From: Arctopsyche grandis
Lineage: Eukaryota; Arthropoda; Insecta; Trichoptera; Hydropsychidae
Direction: 5' to 3'
Assembly (NCBI RefSeq): GCF_051622035.1
Contig: NC_135361.1
Location: 5,957,001-6,021,000 of the forward strand
Length of the DNA stretch: 64,000 nucleotides
The position numbers and the translations under genes are program-made. Positions 31,952 to 41,849 of this stretch are shown one piece after another (within the stretch, counting starts at the first letter, position 1; each line of letters starts with the position of its first letter). Below the pieces are notes generated by a model that was given only the letters and a program-made list of their open reading frames with translations, was not told the origin of the DNA and did not search any database.

Positions 31952-34849
31952 TTAATCATCGAAAAACAAATTTGCAATAATTACTCTAGCTTGTATAGCA
32001 TTAATATTAAATAAGTCAAACATAGAAATTGTTAAGATTAGTGTGTTGACGGTGGAGCTTGCACGCCAGATGAATGAGCTTCTTCCATAATTAGAAAAAG
32101 TATTAGGTATGTAAAGGAGCTCATTACATCTAGTCATTCTATTTGGTACACGCAATGATAGTCTGCTCAATAATTGAGGACAGTCAATCGAGCCGTTAAG
32201 GATGTTCAAAATTGTTGAGATGTCAGCTATCTCCCTTCTTTTGACAAGAGGAAGTAGATGCTGACACCTACAAGCATCTTCATAGGAAGTATAGGTTAAT
32301 CCAAAACGGCTACTGACGTACCTCAGGAATCTCTTCTGAATGCGCTCCAATCTGTCTCTTGCACCAGAGTAATCTGGGTTCCAAACTTGGGATGCAAACT
32401 CAACAATACTTCTTACGTATGCACAATATAGTATTTTGTATGATTTTATAGAAGTAAAGCATTTGGAGGACCGGATGACGAACCCGAGGGCCTTCGACGC
32501 TCGAGCTACAACATTGTCAATATGTTTACTAAAGGATAGATCAGAGTTTAAAAAGACTCCCAAATCCCTAATTTCCGATACCCTTGTGAGTCTATGTCCG
32601 TTAATTGAATGAGGAAAGTCAACTGGACATAGTTTTCTGGTGAAGGTTATGCAGGAGCATTTTGCTACATTAATTTCCAACTTATTTATGCTGCAATAAG
32701 CCTCTAGTCTGAACAAATCATCTTGTAGGGCCAAAGCATCATTTCGGTTGTCTATTCTCTTGAAAATCTTCATATCATCAGCAAATAATAGTACATTTGA
32801 ATTCTGAAAACATTTTTCAATATCGAAGATGAAAATATTGAATAATAGAGGTCCCAAGAGGGAGCCTTGTGGAACACCAGAAGGAATATTCATCCATTTC
32901 GATATAAATCCATTTAATGAGACAGCCTGTGATCGACGCGTAATGTATGAGGTGAACCATCTATAGAGATCACCATGAATACCGATCTGTAAAAGTTTTT
33001 CAAGGAGAATATCGTGATCAATCTTGTCAAATGCCTTACTATAATCTGTATATATAGTATCAACCTGAGACCGATCGTTCATGGCATTAGTAACGAAATC
33101 ATTAAATAGTAGTAAATTTGTTGTAACTGAGCGTCCTTTCTGAAAACCATGTTGTTGCATACTAAGAGATTGCGAGATAGCTGGAAAAAGTTGGTCGTAC
33201 ACTAATTTTTCTAATATCTTAGCAAATATACATAGCTTTGATATAGGCCTGTAATTGGAAATTTCGTTTTTTTTTCCTTTCTTATGTACAGGAGATATGA
33301 ATGCTGATTTCCAGATACAAGGTACAAGGCCCTCACTAATAGATCTTTTATAGATAATGGTTAGTGGTAAAGTTAGGCTTTCAGCACATTTTGAGATAAA
33401 AATTGGAGAAATTAAATCTGGGCCTGCTGTTTTATGAATATCAGTTGATTTCAAAATATTTAATACTTTTTCACTTCGAATTTCAATTGATCCAATTTCA
33501 GAGGAAGATGTGACAGAACAGACGTTGGTTGGTAAGGGATAAGAGGAAGTCGATTGATTAGAGACCGGTTTAAGGAACGTCGAGTAAAAGAAGGAAGAAA
33601 ACAAATTACAAATGTCCACCCCCGTATCAGCAGTAATGTCACCATGATACAGAATATGAGGTAGGACGTTGTTTTTGTTCCTTGATTTAATGTAGGACCA
33701 GAATGCTTTGGGATTCAAGGAAATGTCGTTTTCTACTAAAGTCATATAATTTTTGAAACATTCTTTCTCTAAAGTTTTTGCCCGATTGCGTAATAGTACA
33801 AAGGTATGATGGTCAGCCAGGTTGTTATAATTTTTGAATTTCTTAAAAAATTTGTACTTTTCCTTCAGGACTTTTTTTAGGGGTGCAGTATACCAAGCGG
33901 GAAATTTTCTACTTTGAACATGTTTCTGTGGGATATATTTATCCCTTAAATTATATATAAGATTATAAAATTAATTTACAGCATCATCAAGAGAAACAGT
34001 ATGTAAATAAGACCAAGAAACAGAGTTTAATTCATTTTGAATCTCGTTATAGTTACCAAGATCAAAAAGGAATCTAGTATAAGGTTTAGATTTAAGTGAT
34101 CGATAAAAAGTTAGATCAGCAGTAATTAACAGAGATTTATGATAAGGATCCTCAGGAACGAGAGGATCTAAACAGGCATCTACTACCAAATGTTCATTTG
34201 ATAAAACTAGATCAAGAATACGGCCGAATAAGTTAAGTACTCCATTATATTGTTTAAAATTACAAAAATGTAATGCATCAATAAGAGTCATTTCGGTGCT
34301 TCTTAACGAATTGATAGGTATAAGTCCTCCTCTGGAGATATCCTGGGACCATTGGATGTTACTTAGATTGAAATCTCCAACAATTAAAAATCTATCATCC
34401 GGGTAGTTAGTTGAAATAGTAGACATGTTTTCAAGAAAATTAGTAAGTTGAGTATTAAAAGAATTACCTATGTTCTCAGAACATAAATACAATACACATA
34501 TATGAAATTTGAGAAGGTTGCGATGATTAGTGGTGCTGCGTAAAGTGAGAGATATCCAGATATCCTCCGCAGAAGAGTGCCACTCTGGACGTGAAACAAC
34601 TCCAAGTTCACGCTTAGTTGCCACAAGGCAACCACCAACACGTATTTGGTTTAAGCTAACATAATTACGATCTCTTCGCCACACTATATATCTTTCATCA
34701 AAGAGTTCCTGATCACTTATAGTGTCCATCAACCAAGTTTCAGTAAGCAAAATAATATCATAATTGGACATGTTTATATTTCGTAAAAAAATATCAGTTT
34801 TTGTACGGAGACCACGTACATTTTGATAATATAAATTAATAGAATCCAT
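31952..34849 (-). pseudogene. LINE-2 ORF2: endonuclease-reverse transcriptase with one stop codon
   Basis: A single frame of ~966 codons from ATG 34849 to 31952 is interrupted only by TAA at 33973-33971. Endonuclease: LYYQNVRGL, LLTETW, VGDFNLSNIQW. RT: NYRPISKLC, QQHGFQKGRS, YSKAFDKIDHDILL, SGVPQGSLLGPLLFN and catalytic LLFADDMKIF, then VSEIRDLGVFLN and SIVEFASQVWNP. These are jockey/CR1-type motifs. Apart from the one nonsense change after ...SLDDAVN it appears intact, so this copy is recently dead (or the stop is an error to verify). It would nick DNA and reverse-transcribe the element RNA. Confidence 0.9.
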
Positions 34850-35320
34850 TAAGTGGTCTCAGAAAAATAATAAAAAGGTACTCACACACATATATATATG
34901 TGCATATACAAATGCATATAAACACATACACACATATGTACATACAATTATACACGAAAATACACATGTCAATATGTATGCAAACATAAAAATGAAACGT
35001 ATTAATAGAGTAGGAAAATAAAGCACATGGAAATAAGGAACATGGAAAGTACACAGAATAAAATATAGCAATGTAATAAAAATAAGATAAATTGTAAAAC
35101 GTAAATAGAATTGGCAATTGATGAGTACGTAGTGATAGACGTGTAGATATCTAGAAGCATAAATATCAGCAGTTATGTGTATATGAATATAAATATACAC
35201 ATACATACTTGCATCCATAGAAGCGATACGGAATTACCGAGCAAACCATCACTCGTGATACCAATTGAGTTAAAATAAAATTAATAAAGCGAATTATATA
35301 GTTTTTTGGCAAGTATTTGT

Positions 35321-36088
35321 TCATAATATAATAATAAACAATGATTTAGATGACAATTGATGATAGAATTGAAAATAAAGTGCGTTCAGAAATATAAGAA
35401 AGAACCAATAATTAATAAAGAAAACAAAAACCATAATATATGGGTAGAATTGATAGAGTGCATAAAGATAGACGTATAAGCCTACATGCGTAGGTAAGCA
35501 TAGACATATGTATACAAATGAGCATGCATCAATAATTATAAACAAAGATATAGAACTATTGTTCAAATAATAATCATTGATGGTAGTAAATGAATCTGAA
35601 CATATATTAACAAAGTGAAAAATGGAATTAACCAGTTTATATTCTTTAACAATAATATTAATATTAAGACAATAATCAATAATAGAAGTGAAACTATAGT
35701 TATAAATAGAGCAAAAAGTATGGAAGAAATTACAGTAAAAAATGTAATTGCATGTACAAGTATATGTAATTATAAATGAAGATATAGAATCAATTATCAA
35801 ACAACAATTATTGATGATAGCAATTGAATTGAAATAAGTATAAGCAAAATAAAATATGGAATTAGTTAGTGTATATTCTTTGATAATAATATTTATATTC
35901 AAATAATTATTATTAATAAAAGTGAAAATATAGTAAAAAATATGGTGGAAAATACAGTAAAAAATAAAGTAAGAAATGTAGATATAAAATATAGAGAAGA
36001 GAATAACAGGATCGGTAAATATAATTGTCACATAAAAGAGAAGGTAAGAAAAATATAAATAAAAAATTAGAATTGATTGCTTATTCAT
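35321..36088 (-). other. Open frame in the LINE-2 spacer (possible third ORF, doubtful)
   Basis: A 255-codon frame begins 9 bases after the ORF1 stop. It is rich in Ile, Tyr, Phe and Asn, with two in-frame repeat units of ~70 residues (each with LNINII.KEY and SI..FI). A second copy at 50374-50990 keeps the same frame open for over 200 codons. Against coding: the protein is of low complexity, and differences between copies fall mostly on first and second codon positions. Not recognised; may be an AT-rich repeat whose unit length happens to be divisible by three. Confidence 0.3.
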
Positions 36089-36099
36089 TGAAAAAATAT

Positions 36100-37005
36100 T
36101 TATATAATCTTTTTTAGGTCGTCCAAAGTCTTTATGTGTAGAATCTTTGAAGTGGAGTTTTTTCTTAAAAGTATGTTTGAATTTCTTACCCAGACGTATT
36201 GAAACCCCTTATCTTTAGCATAGGATTTTGTTTTGGTCAAAAGTTGCTTATTGGCAATGGTTAATTGATCATTTATGTAGATTTTGGTATTATCAACACC
36301 AACACCTATATCATTAACTGTGAGATTCTTGTGTTTACGGGTAGTCGCAACAAAGTCTTCTTTAATATATCTATTGATGAAGCTCACTACAAGTAGTTTA
36401 TCCGAAGTGCGGGTGGGAACTCTAGTGATATAATTAATTTCTGATTTTGGAATATTGCAATTTACAGTTTTGGAGATCGAGTCAAAAATATTAAAGACGT
36501 TTTCATTATTTTTACAAGGGATTCCTTTTATTTCAACATTGTTGAGCCTTAATCTCTGTTCATTGCTTGCGATTTTATTTTGTAATACATCAACAATATT
36601 CTTAAGTGACTCGATGTCTTTAACTTTATCCTCAACTGCACTTATCCTATTTTCGGCCTCAATAATCTTTGAACTGTTAAATTCACGAGTAGCTTTGAGG
36701 TCGCTAATATCAGTTTTTATCGTTTTTATGTCCTCTGCAAGCGACGGCAGGCATGATATGTTACGTTTGATATCCAGGATCTCCGTAAGTAGTGTACCCA
36801 ATGACGGCGAAGGTGACTCGGTGAAAGACTGAGGACTTTGTGGATTACGGCATCGTGGACACTTCCATGTAGCCCTTTTAGTAGCTCCCAATTTATTGTA
36901 GCCGCCTTCAGTAATTTTGGCACAATTAAAATCGTAATGCCTCTTACAATTAGCACATTGAACTCCATTAGAAAATTGCGTTTCACAAGATGCACAACAC
37001 TGCAT
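36100..37005 (-). CDS. LINE-2 ORF1 protein (PHD-type zinc finger, coiled coil, RNA-binding)
   Basis: The start is taken at 37005 (MQCC), although the frame is open to an ATG at 37083. The N-terminus is a PHD-like Cys4-His-Cys3 finger (CCASCETQF, CANCKRHYDFNC, WKCPRC). Next comes a heptad region (~100-160: AENRISAVEDKVKDIESL), then an L1 ORF1-like RNA-binding region (NVEIKGIP, LLVVSFINRYIKEDF) and a basic C-terminus (TKTKSYAKDKGFQYVW). It coats the element RNA and acts as a nucleic-acid chaperone (family knowledge). Open throughout. ORF2 lies 1.25 kb downstream, an unusually long spacer. Confidence 0.85.
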   Translation of the reverse strand: MQCCASCETQFSNGVQCANCKRHYDFNCAKITEGGYNKLGATKRATWKCPRCRNPQSPQSFTESPSPSLGTLLTEILDIKRNISCLPSLAEDIKTIKTDISDLKATREFNSSKIIEAENRISAVEDKVKDIESLKNIVDVLQNKIASNEQRLRLNNVEIKGIPCKNNENVFNIFDSISKTVNCNIPKSEINYITRVPTRTSDKLLVVSFINRYIKEDFVATTRKHKNLTVNDIGVGVDNTKIYINDQLTIANKQLLTKTKSYAKDKGFQYVWVRNSNILLRKNSTSKILHIKTLDDLKKII

Positions 37006-37316
37006 GATTGCCAAATTGAATTGAACTAAAGGTTGACAATCTATGAAATTCACTCTGCGAACGAGAATGTATGGACTACCCACTTGAAACTTGAATTTAT
37101 ATTTTTTGAAATTATTATGAATATATTTTATAAGTACGAATTAAAAATAGCACAACAGGAACAAACTTTGATTGACAGATCTTTTTATTTTTTTTATTTT
37201 TTTGTGTTTTTTAGACCGTTTAGGTACTTTAATTAAATATTATTTATGGAAGAGCTAATAACGGTGCGAATGCGTCATCGATCGACAACGAACGACGGCG
37301 AACTGTATATATATGA

Positions 37317-38671
37317 TTATATCTTAAATAAAGTAATATACATATTAACTGATGTAACTCAATAAAGACTTAAATTATTGACAATTTAATTTTACTTTCG
37401 ATCTAGTAATTATCTGATATTAGTTATCGAACGTGTACAGTGGTATCACCCCAATTTTAGAACAACGGGTTTCCAATTTTTTTTTCAATAAAATTATTTT
37501 GAAAATATAAATATATTCAACATTTTTTTTCGTCCAAGGTACTATTACATGAAAGTTGATTAAATTTTCACGATATGTATAGTTTTTAACAAAAATTATA
37601 CGAATTTTTGGATTAAATAACGGGTTTCCGGAATCTTTTGATTTTTAACAACGGGTTTCCGGAAACCCGTGGAAACCATTAGAGTGACACCACTGAACGT
37701 GTATACATGTCAATGTGCATTACATTTCTGCCATCGCTGCTTTTTTTTCCACACTTTTGCACACGAAACGTAGACATTGGTGACGTTGCAAATTTATTTT
37801 GTAACACTACGTCCTCCTCATTGTCCTTTCAGCTGGCAGCAATACTAATGTCTGGGTTGGCATCCTGCTACCCCCACTCCCCGGGGATAGATCTGCGCGC
37901 GAACACGGACAGACGAGCTCTCTTTCTATCGGACTTCCAACGGTCGAGACCAGTTTCTCTCTGTTCCAGTCTCTCTTCTAATCCGACTTTCTTCGAGCAG
38001 TTTGCGTGCGATAAATTTTTCCGTGTGACCAGTTTTCGTGCGACGGGTGACGACGTGTGGCCGATCTAGAGCGACCGGTTATCCTGTTACCAGTTCACAT
38101 TTGACTGGTAACCCGTTTACCGAAAGATGGATATTGGCCGTTTAGTATAAATACTGACCATTCATATTCAAATACTGAGAAAATTAGACCACAATACTTA
38201 GTAAACGGGCTACATCCCAAATGTGAATCGGTATCAGAATAACCGCCGCTACGAAAATCACTCGCGCTGATCTCCTGTCGCATGAAAATTCGTGGCACAA
38301 TAAAATTTCCGTACAAAAAAAGCCGTTTTAAATGCTCTTCAAACGAAAGTATATAGAAAAATATGTTAAAAATAGCTCTGCTGGCGTGCATCGGTGTGGT
38401 TTCCCCACGGTGTCTTCGGTCGTTATCTCTGGGCTCTGCTGATGGCTCTCTCTGTCTCCCTCTCTCGTACAGCGTGCGTATGCGTGTAATGTATGGGGTG
38501 AAGGATTCGGCGGGAAATTATATAAATGACAACAGGTCGTAAATTTGTCTGTAAGCAACTGTATTTTCACTTTAAATGTACAGAGAGCAAGCGGGGAAAA
38601 GAGAGGGAAATTTGTGTACAAACAAACAAGCACGGCGTGGTTTGAGGTTATGGTACCAACACGCGTGGCTA
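37317..38671. repeat. Segmental duplication copy 2, right part
   Basis: Matches 14235-15759 apart from the family 2 LTR. Non-coding. The match stops at GTGGCTAC, where copy 1 turns into the BEL LTR and copy 2 into an inverted BEL-like LTR fragment. Confidence 0.85.
37438..37695. mobile_element. hAT-type MITE (copy 2, uninterrupted)
   Basis: 258 bp with ends CAGTGGTATCACCCC and GAGTGACACCACTG and a perfect 8-bp duplication AACGTGTA on each side. It is the empty-site counterpart of 14358-14781. Confidence 0.85.
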
Positions 38672-39847
38672 CATTGTCTGCCTTCGATCCGAAGACAGAC
38701 CAGGCTTCCTCACTTCAACCCCGGCCGAATACTGGAGCTCGTCTCCAAGCATCAGCAACATCACCTGTCTCGAACTGGTGATTCGGGAGTGAGGAAACGA
38801 GCTGCGAAAACACAATGTTTACGCGGCGACGGTCTAAGGTCTGTTCATACCTAGTCAGCACGTACCGACTTCAGCAGGTATCCGGCCGTACGAAAAGTAT
38901 TCTTTGGCACATTTTGTATGGGTATATTCATACCAACCGTCACGTTTACGCCACGGCAGGATTACAGCAGTACCCGACATTTCCTGTTCATACCTTACAG
39001 CAACATCCGTCAACGTATCGTATCCGTCTTTTTGGCCATCGTGGAGATATACAATTATGTGCCATGAGTCTGGCGCTTTGCTGTTTTGGACCAATTATCG
39101 ATAGTGACAGTTGACAGCTGTTCAATCTTTCGACATGGCTTTGGCGCAAAGATTTAAAAAATATTTTTATTTTTTACGGAAATATTTAAAAAAAATTTGT
39201 CCATCATCCACAAGCTCCTTATACAGTGTCCAAAGCTCTCCTTCGGTTTTTCTATTTTTTAACATGGGATGCACATCAAAGCGCCTCCGTGCTTTTTTAT
39301 TGCCTTCTTGAGCTTCTTCTTCCAACAACAGCGCGATTATACATAATTTTTCGTTCGATAAACGTCGAAACATTTTTGCTGACTTGTATTCTGACGCGTA
39401 GCTACGAATGCACGTGTATGCATTCATATTGCAAGTACTCGACAATACGACGTAAGCAATATTGCGCCGTATCGTCATGGCCTCTAATGTATAAGTAAGC
39501 CGATTTTGCCTTGCACTCGGCCAAATTGCTATAAACGTGACGTGACTGCGACGTGTAGGTAGATATGAATAGAAATTATAATAAAATGACATATTTGAAA
39601 CGGAGTCGTGCAGTGCTGAAGCCGTGCAGTGCTGTTAAGTATGAACAGACCTTTAAGCGGAAGTGATCGAGATGCCACACCTCAGTGTGGTCAGTACAAA
39701 AAACATAGGACAGCTCGTAGGTCTTCACGGGGCAGCGGTCGAAACGGGAGTGAGCTGGCTGCTTCGAAAAGGCCAGTACAAAAAACGTCGGCAGCTTTCA
39801 TAGGTCGTAAGACCACGAAAGCCGACCATAAAGACCAATTGGTCGGA
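38672..39847 (-). mobile_element. Old BEL-like LTR fragment, split by a Harbinger element
   Basis: On the minus strand it starts TGTTCCGACC at 39847 and resembles the BEL LTR at 15760-16044 (TGTTCAGACT; GGCTTTCGTGG; ACGACC; CCAGTATCC/CCAGTATTC; GTCTGTCTTCG), roughly three quarters identical by eye. The homology continues into 38310-38671. A Harbinger element occupies 38838-39651. Confidence 0.55.
38838..39651 (-). mobile_element. PIF/Harbinger element, internally deleted
   Basis: Terminal inverted repeats GGTCTGTTCATAC and GTATGAACAGACC border 814 bp; the outside bases are TAA and TTT/TTAA, near the TWA target preferred by the superfamily. At 39167-39373 the minus strand encodes a nuclease N-terminal piece (RRLSNEKLCIIALLLEEE, ELWTLYKELVDDGQ, FFKYF), then runs into poly-T. 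The rest of the nuclease and the Myb-like protein are absent, so it is non-autonomous. Confidence 0.7.
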
Positions 39848-40277
39848 ACACCCACTCTCCTCATACACCGTAATATCCATCCAAACACATCGTGATATCT
39901 TTTTTTTTAAGTTTTATTTCATCAATATTTTCACAAAAAGAACATATCTTAGCAGCCAACACTTATTTAAGGGTCAGGTCAGGTTAGGTTAAGTTAGGGT
40001 TAGCCCTATTAATTTAAGATTAGGTTGTTAGGGTCGGTATTTATTCATTTAAGATTAGCTTAGGTTAGGTAACAATGCGACATTAGGTTAGGAGCCATAA
40101 TGCGACATGCCAACACTGACGAATTTCTGCCTGTCAAAATGAAATGATCATTGAAATGAACGATAACTGATTATTTCGTTTAATAACAGATCATTTAGTT
40201 TAATACCCGAATAAATGACAACTGATTATACTAATTATAAAATATTGCGTGTTACGTTAATTGCAATTACATTTAAA
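39848..40277. repeat. Segmental duplication copy 2, sequence upstream of ZNF-B
   Basis: Matches 19252-19655 (GGTTAGG-rich stretch; TTTAATAACAGATCAT units, one fewer than copy 1). It continues at 41261-41849, after the inserted solo LTR, through the palindrome-headed repeat (~41364) into the ZNF-B upstream block. Confidence 0.8.
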
Positions 40278-40281
40278 ATAC

Positions 40282-41260
40282 TATGGGGATCTAGTCTTGT
40301 TGTGAAGGTCTTCTTCACCACCAGTCCGCCATGTATTATAGACAGGTTCGTCTGTGTTCGGTATTAATACAGCTATATGTTGAATATGGTATTTATTTGG
40401 TAGTAACACGTATACACAAGTATGGTTAATTGTTGGTAAAAGTATGTCGTTCAGCGGTCTCTGGATATGGTAGAGTGTCGCTGGCTCGGCATTCAGCTAT
40501 GTTCAGAAGGTCTCTGGATGCGGCAGTGTGTTGCTGGCTCGTTGTTCGGCTATGTTCGGAAGGTCTCTGGATACGGCAGTGTGTTGCTGGCTCGTCCGGC
40601 TGGTTGATCTTCCAAGTCCGCGTAGTGTAGTGGTGGCTGGTCAGGAGCTGTATGTCGACGCTTGCTGCTGTGGGTCGACTGGCGTTGTTTGGGTTGTACC
40701 TCCTTTTATAGTGTTTCTGGAATCACCTGATCGATGGTGGTGGTTTGTTGATGCGTAAGAGAGGAATTTGCTTTTGTCGAGGCGTAGAATTTTCTGGAAC
40801 GATTGGCGCCGTTCCGCTCGATGTATTTTAATGGTGGCGGCGTGTTTCGACCGTTTTGGTTCCACTCGACTGGTAGGGGCGTTCCGCTTGAGTTTAATAT
40901 AATGACTGCAGGTGTATGTCGTCTGGGTTTCGTTCCGCTCGAGTGTGAAGGGTGGATCATTCTCGAAGGATTTTGGCATCGTTCCGCTTGAGTTGGATTT
41001 GGCGCCGTTCCGCCTGAGTTTAATATAATGACTGCAGGTGTATGTCGTCTGGGTTTCGTTCCGCTCGAGTGTGAAGGGTGGATCATTCTCGAAGGATTTT
41101 GGCATCGTTCCGCTTGAGTTGGATTTGGCGCCGTTCCGCCTGAGTTTAATATAATGACTGCAGGTGTATGTCGTCTGGGTTTCGTTCCGCTCGATGTAGT
41201 TTGTTGTTGCGGAATATTCTCGAATGTTTCGATGACGATGACGATGACGAGATTCCTACA
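40282..41260 (-). mobile_element. Solo LTR, family 6, upstream of ZNF-B
   Basis: 979 bp from TATGGGGATC to GAGATTCCTACA (minus-strand LTR). ATAC flanks both sides (40278-40281, 41261-41264), and copy 1 at ~19650 reads AAAATACTTAC without it. Its middle has about two and a half tandem ~125-bp units (CTGCAGGTGTATGTCGTC...; 40905-41180), longer than in element A. Confidence 0.9.
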
Positions 41261-41849
41261 ATACTTACATTAAATAACAAATTTGAATGTACTTAACATT
41301 AAAGTTTTACTCGTTTATTTTTTAATGTTCGTTAATTTATAATCATATTTATTCATATTTGTACTAATGTTGTGCCCGTTGAAATTTCAACGGATGGTGT
41401 CGGAAACAAATTGATACATGATTTAAAATAAAGTTACAATACATCTAGTAATAATAAATTTGAATCGGAACAGAAACAGAATTCGGGAATCGAGAATCGG
41501 AACTGAAACAGGAATCCGAACCCGGAACTGTAACTTAAATCCGGACGCGAAACTGAAAAAGGAATATAAATAAAATACTGATCGAAATGAATTTATTTGC
41601 TGATAAAAAAATAATTATTTACTGAACAAAAATGAATAAATTACTGATCGTTTATTATATTCTACTGCTCATTTAGAATAAGTTATTGATCACGTTTATA
41701 ATGAATTAGTGATAAATTTTTCATTTTTAGAATTATAACCAAATAATTTGTTGCCTAACATTTCTCTGGTATAACTAGTACCAAATTTAGACCAAATAAA
41801 AATAAAATAGCGAGTCGTCTGGTCGCTGTCAGAGTTCGATGCAGGGACG

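Larger units (their letters stand above)
31574..37316 (-). mobile_element. LINE-2: near-full-length non-LTR retrotransposon
   Basis: Read on the minus strand: ORF1, a long AT-rich spacer with its own open frame, ORF2 (endonuclease-RT), a 3' UTR, and a tail of (AAATA/AAAT) units at 31574-31612. It lies in the middle of segmental duplication copy 2, whose other copy (14234) lacks it. The exact 5' end is uncertain (37240-37316). Confidence 0.8.

Noticed and set aside
35321-36330. A/G differences between the two LINE-2 spacer copies as ADAR-type hyper-editing
   Set aside because: C/T differences of the same direction (G/C in one copy, A/T in the other) are also common, so ordinary GC-to-AT decay of the 50-kb copy explains them.
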